Positions 55,122 through 62,704 of a stretch of 64,000 bases of DNA are shown here, in pieces. The stretch lies in contig NZ_JAHUWN010000018.1 of NCBI RefSeq assembly GCF_019219025.1, positions 1 to 64,000 of the forward strand, given 5' to 3'. The notes beneath the pieces were generated by a model. That model did not search any database, was not told the DNA's origin, and worked only from the letters and a program-made list of their open reading frames with translations. Source of the DNA: Bacillus sp. sid0103 (GTDB lineage Bacteria > Bacillota > Bacilli > Bacillales_B > DSM-18226). Position 1 is the first letter of the stretch; each line of letters begins with the position of its first letter. Both the position numbers and the translations under genes were made by a program.

Positions 55122-56139
55122 ATGGTCTGTGAGAGATCAAGCTAATTTTTTGAGAAGAACTGGTGAACTATTGGCAAGGGGATATCCAATTGCGCTTGCA
55201 ATTGAATCCATAGCATTACAATTACCGTCAAAACAAAAGGAGGAACTTAATGATTGTTTAGAAGAGTTGAAAAAAGGTCAACCGTTTCATGAAGCCTTGA
55301 ATAAGCTTGGCTTCCAGAAAGACTTGGTCGGTTATGTCTATTTTGCTGACCAGCATGGCTGCTTTGCGGATGCATTGCTAGAAGGAAGTAATCTTGCACT
55401 ATTAAAGGATAAAGATTTACACAAACTTCTAAAGTTGCTTCAGTATCCTGCAGTACTTTTCGTCATTACAGGATTTCTATTTTTTTTCGTAGAAACTACA
55501 TTGCTGCCAAGGTTCACTACCCTTTTTTCCTCCCTTGGTCTAGAGGCAAATTTCTTCATGAATGTTATTTATGCATTCGACCGGTATTTCCCAATTGGTA
55601 TCAGTGTCCTGCTTATTACCCTGTTTTTGGGGGCAGTTTATTATTTGCTTATCTTCCGAAAACTCTCTGTCCTAAAACAAAGGGCGCATCTGGTTCGTAT
55701 CCCTATTGTTGGCAGGATCCTCAAATTACTGTTTACCCACTACTTTTCCATTCAACTGAGCTTCTTACTATCCGGTGGATTATCCGTATCCGAAGCACTA
55801 CAACTCTTTGAACTGAATCAAAGACACCCTTTTTACAGTCACTTAGCTACCGCGATTAAAAGTAAGCTAATTACCGGAGAAAGATTTGAGTCCATTTTGG
55901 CAACGATGTCATTCTTCGAAAAGGAATTTCCAATGATTGTAAAACACGGTCAAGAAAATGGAAAATTAGAGCAGGAATTACTTTTTTTCAGCAAGCATTG
56001 TATTTCAAACATGGAGGAATTGATCGAAAAACGTTTATCAACAATCCAGCCTATTCTTTATATTTTTATTGGATTCCTAGTGGTATCCATGTATTTAGCA
56101 ATCCTATTACCCATGTTTCACCTGCTAGATGGTATTTAA
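55102..56139 (+). CDS. comGB: ComGB, pilus assembly membrane protein
   Basis: 345 residues, GspF/PilC-type, with two GspF domains and three membrane helices (about 112-135, 158-180 and 312-335). RTGELLARGYPIALAIESIA near the N-terminus and LSFLLSGGLSVSEALQLFEL mid-protein are the family repeats. The start overlaps comGA by 20 bases. Four bases after its stop a repeat of family A begins. Confidence 0.95.
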   Translation: MMMKRHKWSVRDQANFLRRTGELLARGYPIALAIESIALQLPSKQKEELNDCLEELKKGQPFHEALNKLGFQKDLVGYVYFADQHGCFADALLEGSNLALLKDKDLHKLLKLLQYPAVLFVITGFLFFFVETTLLPRFTTLFSSLGLEANFFMNVIYAFDRYFPIGISVLLITLFLGAVYYLLIFRKLSVLKQRAHLVRIPIVGRILKLLFTHYFSIQLSFLLSGGLSVSEALQLFELNQRHPFYSHLATAIKSKLITGERFESILATMSFFEKEFPMIVKHGQENGKLEQELLFFSKHCISNMEELIEKRLSTIQPILYIFIGFLVVSMYLAILLPMFHLLDGI

Positions 56140-56142
56140 AAA

Positions 56143-56302
56143 ATGGCTGTGTTATACCTTGAATGTTGATTTGCGCTCCAGGCGCTTCACTTTCCGCGGG
56201 CGGTCGGGGTATCCCCCCTTGAACGTACTCACGCAGGAGTCTCGCGCCTTCCGCTCCAATCAACTTTGTTAAAATATCTACAATACCTCTTAACACAGCC
56301 TT
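56143..56302. repeat. Interspersed repeat family A, full copy inside the comG operon
   Basis: The element runs from ATGGCTGTGTTATACC, through TTGATTTGCGCTCCAGGCGC and a GC-rich palindromic centre, to GCGCCTTCCGCTCCAATCAAC and CTTAACACAGCC. The outer ends GGCTGTGTTA / TAACACAGCC are exact inverted repeats of ten bases. It lies between the comGB stop and the comGC ribosome site (GGAGG at 56310). Confidence 0.88.
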
Positions 56303-56322
56303 AAAATTGGAGGTTCTTGAAA

Positions 56323-56643
56323 ATGATGAAAAATGAAAAGGGTTTTACATTAATAGAAATGATGATTGTTATGCTCGTAATATCAGTACTGTTAATTATT
56401 ACGATTCCTAATGTTGCCAAACATAATTCAAATATCAACAATAAAGGCTGCGATGCCTACGTTAAAATGGTCCAAGCTCAAGTTCAAGCATACGAAATGG
56501 ATAAGAACAAAATCCCGACAATGGAGGAACTTAAAACAGAAGGATATTTAAAAACTGATTCTAAAGGTTGTCCGAATGGTAATACAATTGAGATCGACTC
56601 TTATGGAACAGTAACAGCAGCTGCAAAAGTATCTAATCCATAA
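56323..56643 (+). CDS. comGC: ComGC, major competence pseudopilin
   Basis: 106 residues from ATG 56323, with GGAGG nine bases upstream. The prepilin cleavage site KGFTLIEMMIVMLVI is typical, with a short positively charged leader, and the mature part has a Cys pair (C near 45 and C near 87) that can form the stabilising disulfide. It is processed by ComC and forms the competence pilus. The gene lies behind the repeat element but is otherwise intact. Confidence 0.96.
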   Translation: MMKNEKGFTLIEMMIVMLVISVLLIITIPNVAKHNSNINNKGCDAYVKMVQAQVQAYEMDKNKIPTMEELKTEGYLKTDSKGCPNGNTIEIDSYGTVTAAAKVSNP

Positions 56644-57083
56644 TGAAAAACAATCAAAATGGCTTCACTCTAATTGAGTCTCTGTTAGTTCTTTCCATCT
56701 TCATGATTATTTCCTCAATTACAGTTTTCTCCTTAAAACCACAGCACTCAATACTAGAGGATGAGGCCTTTTTAACCCAATTAAAAGCCGACCTTTATTA
56801 TTCACAACAATATGCTATATCCCACCAACATGAAGTATCCGTTGTTTTTCTTCCCGCGCAGTATCGGTATTATATGCTTTTGAGACCCGACCTGCCGCCA
56901 ATTGTCATGCGAAATTATTCAACCAATATTTATCTTGCGGAAGGTTCCATTCCCTTATATTTCAAATTCTTAAACGATGGAAATGTAAACCAGTTTGGTA
57001 CCTTTCTAATCCAAACCAAAAATAAAAATTATCAAATGACCGTGTTAATTGGAAAGGGACGGTTTTATGTTAAGGAATACTAA
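56643..57083 (+). CDS. comGD: ComGD, minor pseudopilin
   Basis: 146 residues. The prepilin leader NGFTLIESLLVLSIFMII is followed by a mature domain of the minor pilin type. The ATG overlaps the comGC stop by one base (TAATG). Confidence 0.93.
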   Translation: MKNNQNGFTLIESLLVLSIFMIISSITVFSLKPQHSILEDEAFLTQLKADLYYSQQYAISHQHEVSVVFLPAQYRYYMLLRPDLPPIVMRNYSTNIYLAEGSIPLYFKFLNDGNVNQFGTFLIQTKNKNYQMTVLIGKGRFYVKEY

Positions 57084-57405
57084 TGGCTATTTTTTGCTGG
57101 AGCTGCTCCTTTCTTTATCAGCCTTGTTAATCCTTAGTATGTTTTTACTGCCTTTATTGACCGAACTAAGGGAACAATCCCGACAATTGGAATTAGAAAG
57201 GAAGGCTCGGCAGTTGATGTACGAAGTATTACAGATGAATTTAGTAAGTAATCAGCCAACTGTAAATTCCACTACTATTCAAAATGGTGTCGAATACCAA
57301 ATCTTATGGAAGGACAGCGAATCGGCCAATCAAAAGGAGGTGTGTGTAAGAGTTGCAAAAAATTCTTTCCTGCCTGAGGTCGAGGTCTGCGGGTTGCTTG
57401 AGTGA
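57067..57405 (+). CDS. comGE: ComGE, minor pseudopilin
   Basis: 112 residues from ATG 57067, with AAGGGACGG upstream; the frame opens at 57049. The N-terminal GYFLLELLLSLSALLILSM is the prepilin-like helix, although the usual GF-T-L-I-E is changed to GYFLLEL. It overlaps comGD by 17 bases and comGF by 53 bases. Confidence 0.9.
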   Translation: MLRNTNGYFLLELLLSLSALLILSMFLLPLLTELREQSRQLELERKARQLMYEVLQMNLVSNQPTVNSTTIQNGVEYQILWKDSESANQKEVCVRVAKNSFLPEVEVCGLLE

Positions 57406-57829
57406 CCATGCGTTTACACTTATTGAAGTTCTAATTTCATTTTCAATTTTTACAATGATTATCTTTTTTATGATGCCTGTATTCCAAATAATCCTTACTA
57501 ATAACGATACAGAGGCAACTATACAAGCAATGGAGTGGACCATTTTTTCTAGCCAAATTAAAAAGGAAATCAGGCTATCCACCCGTGCCGAGGTGATATC
57601 GAATCGGTTAATTCTAACAAAAGATACTGAAACGATACAGTATGAAAAGTACGGGACAAACCTTCGGCGCCGTGTGAATTCAACAGGACATGAAATACTC
57701 CTTCAAAATGTTTCACAGCATTCGTTTGCCATCTTAAACAATGCCATAAAAATTGATGTTACGGACCTTTGGGGAAGAAAATATTCGGTTACCGCCTTCC
57801 CTTTAGTCAACGGGATGACTGTCCCATGA
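57353..57829 (+). CDS. comGF: ComGF, minor pseudopilin
   Basis: 158 residues from a TTG start with GGAGGTG ten bases upstream. The prepilin segment HAFTLIEVLISFSIFTMIIF lies about 20 residues in, so the leader is long, and the C-terminal domain matches ComGF. It overlaps comGE and comGG. Confidence 0.92.
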   Translation: MQKILSCLRSRSAGCLSDHAFTLIEVLISFSIFTMIIFFMMPVFQIILTNNDTEATIQAMEWTIFSSQIKKEIRLSTRAEVISNRLILTKDTETIQYEKYGTNLRRRVNSTGHEILLQNVSQHSFAILNNAIKIDVTDLWGRKYSVTAFPLVNGMTVP

Positions 57830-58212
57830 AAAATAATGAGCGTGGCTTCACCTACCCACTTACCTTATGTCTGTTAATCATCTTTTTATTATTTCTCTCC
57901 GAACGGATTGAAGTTTTGTTATCCGAACGAAAAATAGCACATGAAACGAATACCATCCAGCTCGAGGAATATTATTTCCTCTCGTCTGTTAAAAAAGTTG
58001 AAGGGATGTATCAAAAGAGCGGCACCTTACCTGTCAAAGGGACGATTACGTTTGTTATGGGCACCATGGATTTCCAAACTGAAGCTCCTATAGGGTATGT
58101 TCAAAAAGTCAATTTCACTTTTCACTTTCCTAAAGACAATGTAACAGCCAACGGAAGAGGATATTTTGATACAAGAACCAAACGATTAACCAAATGGCTT
58201 GAATTGAAATAA
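57826..58212 (+). CDS. comGG: ComGG, minor pseudopilin
   Basis: 128 residues from ATG 57826, which overlaps the comGF stop (ATGA); the frame opens at 57769. NERGFTYPLTLCLLIIFLLF is a degenerate prepilin segment, as in other ComGG proteins. It is the last gene of the com set. The ribosome site is weak, so translation is probably coupled to comGF. Confidence 0.88.
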   Translation: MKNNERGFTYPLTLCLLIIFLLFLSERIEVLLSERKIAHETNTIQLEEYYFLSSVKKVEGMYQKSGTLPVKGTITFVMGTMDFQTEAPIGYVQKVNFTFHFPKDNVTANGRGYFDTRTKRLTKWLELK

Positions 58213-58259
58213 ACAAACATGGGCATACTTGTTGATGAAAATTAAAGGCAGGTGTGTCC

Positions 58260-58445
58260 ATGAAAACCAATGACTATGTTAAATATATGACACAAACAAT
58301 CGTAAAATATGCAGACCAACCTAAGGATGAACGGAAACGCCTTCGAACCGAACGGAAAGAAACAAAAGCCTCCTTTTGGTATCGTTGGTTTGGTATTCTA
58401 CCTTACATCCTCTACTTTGAAGTTAAAAAGAGGCGGAGAATGTAA
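58260..58445 (+). CDS. yqzE: YqzE-family small protein
   Basis: 61 residues from ATG 58260. MKTNDYVKYMTQTIVKYADQ followed by a strongly basic segment and FWYRWFGILPYILYF matches YqzE, which follows comGG in B. subtilis. It has one short hydrophobic stretch. The function is unknown. Confidence 0.9.
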   Translation: MKTNDYVKYMTQTIVKYADQPKDERKRLRTERKETKASFWYRWFGILPYILYFEVKKRRRM

Positions 58446-58522
58446 ACAAGGAAAATTTTTCTAAAATAACTATGCTTCTACTGTTGACAATTGACTTTTT
58501 ATCAGAAAATGCAACCTATTTA

Positions 58523-58541
58523 TTATATTGTTACAATATAA
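58523..58541. promoter_or_regulatory. Palindromic operator candidate upstream of the cysteine-containing regulator
   Basis: TTATATTGT and ACAATATAA are exact nine-base inverted arms with one T between. It lies about 120 bases before the regulator gene. Related sequences CTTTATAATATTGTAA (about 59390) and CTTTATAATATTGTTA (about 61028) precede the next two genes, though part of the likeness is -10-type TATAAT. Confidence 0.45.
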
Positions 58542-58657
58542 AGTCGGTAATTGTGAACATTTTCTAAACATATAGTGTTTACATTGTTAACCTCATTCCC
58601 ATGTTACATTGCCTGTATTATAATGGAATAAATTATGGGGGTCCGAGGTGAACAGTG

Positions 58658-59356
58658 ATGGAACAAACATTAAAGATAACAAACGTTTTGTCAGATCCAA
58701 CACGGTACTATATTTATCAATACATTACCAAACACCATCAAGAAGTAACAGTTCAAGAGGTGGCAGAAAACTTTAACATTCACCCGAATGTTGCACGACT
58801 GCACTTATCTAAGCTTGAAGATGTGAATATGTTAGCATCTGAAACAAAGAAAACGGGTAAAGGCGGCAGACCAAGCAGATTGTATCGTTTATCAGATGAT
58901 GTCATTCAGCTGCATTTCCCATATCGTGACTACATGCTTTTATCTAAAGTTGCAATCCAAACCATGATTTCACTCGGAGAAGCTGGAAAAAAAGCACTTT
59001 ATCTAACTGGAAAACGGTTTGGTACTGAAGTGATTGAACAAGAAAAAGCAAAAAGAGCGTTTGGCGAGGAATTAGAATTTGAACAAAAGCTAACAATACT
59101 AAAAAGCGCTGCAACTCTAGCGGGTTTCTATCCTGAATTTGAAGCAAACGGTGAAAAAACAAAAATCTATTTCCAAATTTTCAATTGTCCTTTCAAAGAA
59201 GTAGCTGAAGAACATTCGGAAACGGTTTGTAGTATGCACCATGAATTCCTTAAGGGAATGTTTGGAGCATTGTTTGAATCCGTTGAGTTAATTGAAAAAG
59301 AAAATATTATTTCGGGATGTGAAACTTGTTCATATCAAGCGCTGGTAACAAACTAA
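58658..59356 (+). CDS. Winged-helix regulator with C-terminal cysteine cluster (SufR-like)
   Basis: 232 residues from ATG 58658, with GAGGTG seven bases upstream. The N-terminal ArsR-type winged helix (about 5-85) has LSDPTRYYIYQYI and NFNIHPNVARLHLSKLED. The C-terminal domain carries C177 (NCPFKEV), C191, C221 and C224 (GCETCS). This spacing resembles SufR-type iron-sulfur sensing repressors. The target genes are unknown; an inverted repeat upstream suggests autoregulation. I infer a redox- or Fe-S-responsive role from the cysteines. Confidence 0.8.
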   Translation: MEQTLKITNVLSDPTRYYIYQYITKHHQEVTVQEVAENFNIHPNVARLHLSKLEDVNMLASETKKTGKGGRPSRLYRLSDDVIQLHFPYRDYMLLSKVAIQTMISLGEAGKKALYLTGKRFGTEVIEQEKAKRAFGEELEFEQKLTILKSAATLAGFYPEFEANGEKTKIYFQIFNCPFKEVAEEHSETVCSMHHEFLKGMFGALFESVELIEKENIISGCETCSYQALVTN

Positions 59357-59439
59357 TTCGAAACCATTATTTACATTATACCTCCTCTTACTTTATAATA
59401 TTGTAATGATGGTATCGCAGGGTAAAAGGAGGGATACAT

Positions 59440-59682
59440 ATGGAACGCATGTTCAGAGTTTGTGGTTTCTGGACGGGCATTTTTACAGTAATGTTTTATC
59501 TTGGAGATATGGATAAAACGGCATTGTTATTCTTAGCCCAAACAGGTTTTTTTGTTCTGCTCAGCTATCTAAAACTATCCGAGCGCATGTATTTGTGGGT
59601 ATTCGGAGCATACTTAACAATTTTCTTCGCGGGCTTCACTTATTGGACAACGTTTATGATGGTGCCTGGTGCAGGACATTAA
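59440..59682 (+). CDS. yqgY: DUF2626 membrane protein (YqgY-like)
   Basis: 80 residues. GGAGG lies before the ATG. MERMFRVCGFWTGIFTVMFY opens the protein, and three hydrophobic segments follow through to TYWTTFMMVPGAGH. The length and start match the small DUF2626/YqgY family of Bacillaceae. The function is unknown. Confidence 0.88.
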   Translation: MERMFRVCGFWTGIFTVMFYLGDMDKTALLFLAQTGFFVLLSYLKLSERMYLWVFGAYLTIFFAGFTYWTTFMMVPGAGH

Positions 59683-59691
59683 GAAACATTA

Positions 59692-59723
59692 GAAAAAACG
59701 CCGGATACTCCGGCGTTTTTTTC
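59692..59723 (+). terminator. Terminator of the yqgY gene
   Basis: AACGCCGGA/TCCGGCGTT stem with a two-base loop, followed by T-rich sequence. Confidence 0.92.
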
Positions 59724-59730
59724 ATTATTC

Positions 59731-59893
59731 AAGGCTATTTTCGCATAGATTGTTGTTTTCGTATATGTTCATCAACCCGTAAACTTGATTCCTCGTTGCA
59801 TCATTTCGTAAGAACATTAGCGAAAATTCCTATAAACATAGTAAATGACCCTTTTTAAGCTCTAAAAGCAACAAAGTTTACGAAAAGAGCCTT
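59731..59893. repeat. Interspersed repeat family B, long copy
   Basis: AAGGCTATTTTCGCATAGAT and TGTTGTTTT open the element; CAACAAAGTTTACGAAAAGAG and CCTT close it. The ends are imperfect inverted repeats (AAGGCT, TTTTCG and TTGTTG shared). The right end overlaps the stop codon of the gene at 59892. A short copy lies at 62223. Confidence 0.8.
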
Positions 59894-60983
59894 ATTCAAT
59901 GAAAACGTCATTCGGACTTAGATTAAGCCCTTTTTGCTGGATGACCACATGAAAATAGGAACTCATCCCTGAGGGCATAATTAAACTGCGAATTGCACGA
60001 TTTCGTTTGCTTACCTCAGAAAATGGATTAGGATCATAATGGTTCGCTAATTCTTTCAGAATACCTGCCTTTAATAAAAATTCATCCTGCCGGAGTTTTG
60101 TAATAAGGTTTAAATTTTCCTGTTCACCTTTTTGAATGAGATAATCAAAATGGATATGGGTGGTGATATCGATTTCCCCTGGCTGCAGTAAGACATCGTC
60201 AACCATCTGGTGCTGAAAATAACCTCTCAAACTCCCCTTTGCCCTTCTAGGATCCATCCATTCTTCATTTGTATATCCATAATCAGCTGTCACTACAAGC
60301 CCTTTTAACAATGAACGAGAAATTTCCCTCAGCATCTCCACCATAGCTAACGGGATTTCTATCCGCTGCTGTTCCTTTAGTTCAATCTTACTTTCCCGTA
60401 AAAAGGATAGGATGTCTGCATTGGTTAAGGGTACTTTTTGTTCAAAAAGTTCATCATTACGAATCCCTACCATAATTTCATAAAGTTTCCCATTTTGCTT
60501 TTCTATGACATGAACAGGTAAGGCATCAAAGAGTTCATTTGAAAAAATCATTCCCTCAAATGCTGCAACTTCGTTTAAGCTTTCCACTTGGACAATTGGA
60601 AAATCAGTCATTAATAATTCCCGTTGTAATTTCCGATGAAATGGGCTGCTTTCAACAATAATATAGGTTAATGGGGTTTGAATCGTTTCCATCCATTCAT
60701 GTAAAAATGCTTTCGCAAAACGACCATTTCCCGCACCTAGTTCACAAAATACAGGTTCTAGTTGTGCCCGCTTACAAACATGAAAAAACCACTTTGCCAT
60801 CATCCTTCCATATATGTCCGAAATATTACTTGTTGTGATAAAATCTCCTTGCCGCCCAATTTTCTGTTTGTCCCGCATATAATAACCGAATTCTGGATGA
60901 TATAAGGCTGCCTCAATATATTCTGCGTAGCTAATTAATTTATTAGATGCACTTGAAAATAATGTGTTTAAAAATGTGTTCAT
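59892..60983 (-). CDS. MidA/DUF185-family SAM-dependent methyltransferase
   Basis: 363 residues. ISYAEYIEAALYHPEFGYYM and GDFITTSNISDIYGRMMAKW are the MidA/NDUFAF7 signature; the SAM motif is CELGAGNGRFAKAF (about 101-114), and EFLANELFDALPV-type IFSNELFDALPVHVIE follows. In mitochondria the relative methylates an arginine of complex I; the bacterial substrate is unknown. Its TAA stop lies in the end of repeat B. The start has an AGGAG site. Confidence 0.9.
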   Translation of the reverse strand: MNTFLNTLFSSASNKLISYAEYIEAALYHPEFGYYMRDKQKIGRQGDFITTSNISDIYGRMMAKWFFHVCKRAQLEPVFCELGAGNGRFAKAFLHEWMETIQTPLTYIIVESSPFHRKLQRELLMTDFPIVQVESLNEVAAFEGMIFSNELFDALPVHVIEKQNGKLYEIMVGIRNDELFEQKVPLTNADILSFLRESKIELKEQQRIEIPLAMVEMLREISRSLLKGLVVTADYGYTNEEWMDPRRAKGSLRGYFQHQMVDDVLLQPGEIDITTHIHFDYLIQKGEQENLNLITKLRQDEFLLKAGILKELANHYDPNPFSEVSKRNRAIRSLIMPSGMSSYFHVVIQQKGLNLSPNDVFIE

Positions 60984-61092
60984 ACAAGCTCCTTTTTAAA
61001 TAAACACTATTGACACAGTGTTAACTTTATAATATTGTTAGGTTAGTAGCTTAAACTTTATCCCCTCCCATATTAGAATAGAATATCCCCCA

Positions 61093-61125
61093 GAAAAACC
61101 CTTCTCCGGTTGAGAAGGGTTTTTC
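61093..61125. terminator. Terminator of the yqgX gene
   Basis: AAAACCCTTCTC/GAGAAGGGTTTT perfect stem; a T-run follows on both strands. Confidence 0.9.
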
Positions 61126-61145
61126 TATATTGTCTCCTCTAACTT

Positions 61146-61781
61146 CTAAAATCCATTCAAAAACGGATTACTGTCCATTTCGGCACCAATCGTTGTCACT
61201 GGTCCATGACCAGATAATACATACGTTTCTTCATGTAAGACAAGGAGCTTATCATGGATACTTTTTAATAACTGTGCTCCATTCCCTTCCGCTAGGTCTG
61301 TCCGACCAATGCTGCCTTGAAAAAGTGCATCTCCAGATATTATGAACCCTTCCTTTTCAAAATAATAAGAGACACTTCCAGGTGAATGACCAGGAGTATG
61401 CAAAATGCTAAACTCAAAATCGCCAATTTGCATAACGCCTTCATTTTTGATCAAATGATCAGCAGGATTAACTTTTAAAGAATCCTGAATCATAAAAAAT
61501 TGCGATCCATTTAGGGCAGGGTCTCCCAGCCATTTTTCTTCCTGTTTATGAAGATAAACTGGAATTTTATAAAAGTCCCTTACTTCATCGACAGCCCCGA
61601 TATGATCAAAATGCGCATGAGTTAGGAAAATGGCAAGTGGTTTCAGTTTTCTATTGCTCAATAAATGAATAAGCTTTTTCCCTTCGCCGCCTGGGTCAAT
61701 AATTAGACATGAACGGTCCGAATTTTCTACAATGTAACAGTTCGTTTGAAGTGCCCCTAAGGGGAGTTGTTGCCATTTCAT
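61146..61781 (-). CDS. yqgX: Metallo-beta-lactamase-fold hydrolase (YqgX)
   Basis: 211 residues. The metal motif THAHFDHIG (HxHxDH at 55-60), His in HTPGHSPGSVSY, Asp in IISGDALFQGSIGRTD and the final His in LSGHGPVTTIG are complete. This is the glyoxalase II-like subgroup; B. subtilis YqgX takes part in a bacillithiol-dependent methylglyoxal route. The N-terminus MKWQQLPLGALQTNCYIVEN is typical. Confidence 0.92.
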   Translation of the reverse strand: MKWQQLPLGALQTNCYIVENSDRSCLIIDPGGEGKKLIHLLSNRKLKPLAIFLTHAHFDHIGAVDEVRDFYKIPVYLHKQEEKWLGDPALNGSQFFMIQDSLKVNPADHLIKNEGVMQIGDFEFSILHTPGHSPGSVSYYFEKEGFIISGDALFQGSIGRTDLAEGNGAQLLKSIHDKLLVLHEETYVLSGHGPVTTIGAEMDSNPFLNGF

Positions 61782-61990
61782 CTTTTATTACCTCCAATTG
61801 AAATTCCGATAACATTATTTTACACTAAGTAATAAGCAGAGAGAAAGAATACGTTTGGCTAGGTTCTTATTTGCTCTCGACAAATGAGAGAAAAAAATAT
61901 AAAATAAGAGACGAATGTAAATAATATAGGTACATAATTTTTTATTTCTTTAACGTATGCCTGCTTATCACGAAAAGAGGGGGTTTTTTC

Positions 61991-62167
61991 ATGGGTTTAG
62001 TCATTATCTTTGCTCTCGTAACGATCTTGGCTGCTTTCGGTGCATTTTCAGCATTCAAGAATAAAAATTTCTTAGGTGCATTTTGGGGTGTAGCTTCATT
62101 TTTGGTTTTTGGTTGGTTTACCGTTATGACCATTGTTGAATCTGGATTTCCAACAGGAACTCACTAA
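61991..62167 (+). CDS. yqgW: YqgW, DUF2759 small membrane protein
   Basis: 58 residues. AGAGGGGG lies seven bases before the ATG. It has two hydrophobic segments (1-19, FALVTILAAFGAFSAF, and 27-47, GAFWGVASFLVFGWFTVMTI). The position between yqgX and yqgV and the size match YqgW. The function is unknown. Confidence 0.85.
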   Translation: MGLVIIFALVTILAAFGAFSAFKNKNFLGAFWGVASFLVFGWFTVMTIVESGFPTGTH

Positions 62168-62174
62168 GAGAGTT

Positions 62175-62204
62175 GAAAAGACTGCCAACCGGCAGTCTTT
62201 TTGT
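62175..62204 (+). terminator. Terminator of yqgW
   Basis: AAAAGACTGCC/GGCAGTCTTTT perfect stem with a three-base loop, followed by T. Confidence 0.93.
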
Positions 62205-62222
62205 TTTGAACGGTGTTTACTT

Positions 62223-62278
62223 AAGGCTATTTTCGCATAGATTGTTGTTTTACCAACAAAGTTTACGAAAAGAGCCTT
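62223..62278. repeat. Interspersed repeat family B, short internally deleted copy
   Basis: AAGGCTATTTTCGCATAGAT plus TGTTGTTTT joins through TAC directly to CAACAAAGTTTACGAAAAGA and GCCTT. The ends equal those of the copy at 59731 but about 100 internal bases are missing. Confidence 0.85.
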
Positions 62279-62289
62279 GCTTAAAGATT

Positions 62290-62607
62290 TTAGTCCTCAT
62301 TTAAAAGGCTAGTTACCCGCTCTACTTTATATTCCATGCTTCGCTTGACATCTCTTCTGTCATCTATACGAATCGTTGTCGCAACTCGCTGGATGCCTTC
62401 AGCGAAGGGTACCTCATGCATTTCTTGAATGACTTCAAATAGTGTAGAAAGCTCCCCTTCAATAATGGTATTCATTGGTGTTAATTGATATCGAATTTTC
62501 CCTTCTTCTTGATATTTTCTCAATACTTTTTGAACACTGGCTACATATTTACTAACACTAGGTGTTTCTGTGCCTAGGGGGATAACTGTTACATCTACAA
62601 TCGCCAT
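62290..62607 (-). CDS. yqgV: MTH1187/YkoF-type thiamine-binding protein YqgV
   Basis: 105 residues. MAIVDVTVIPLGTETPSVSK and RYQLTPMNTIIEGE, then GIQRVATTIRIDDRRDVKRS, match the MTH1187 family (DUF77) that binds thiamine-like ligands. It is a single ferredoxin-like domain. Neighbours yqgW and yqgU fit the B. subtilis order. Confidence 0.93.
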   Translation of the reverse strand: MAIVDVTVIPLGTETPSVSKYVASVQKVLRKYQEEGKIRYQLTPMNTIIEGELSTLFEVIQEMHEVPFAEGIQRVATTIRIDDRRDVKRSMEYKVERVTSLLNED

Positions 62608-62675
62608 TAATTAATACCTGCCTCTTTTAGTTTTTGATATCAACGTGATTTTAACATATCGGATGAAAAAACAAA

Positions 62676-62704
62676 AAAATGACACCTATAACTAGTGTCA
62701 TTCT
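62676..62704 (-). terminator. Terminator of yqgU
   Basis: AATGACACT and AGGTGTCATT pair on the minus strand, followed by TTTTTTTG; it overlaps the final codons. Confidence 0.85.
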
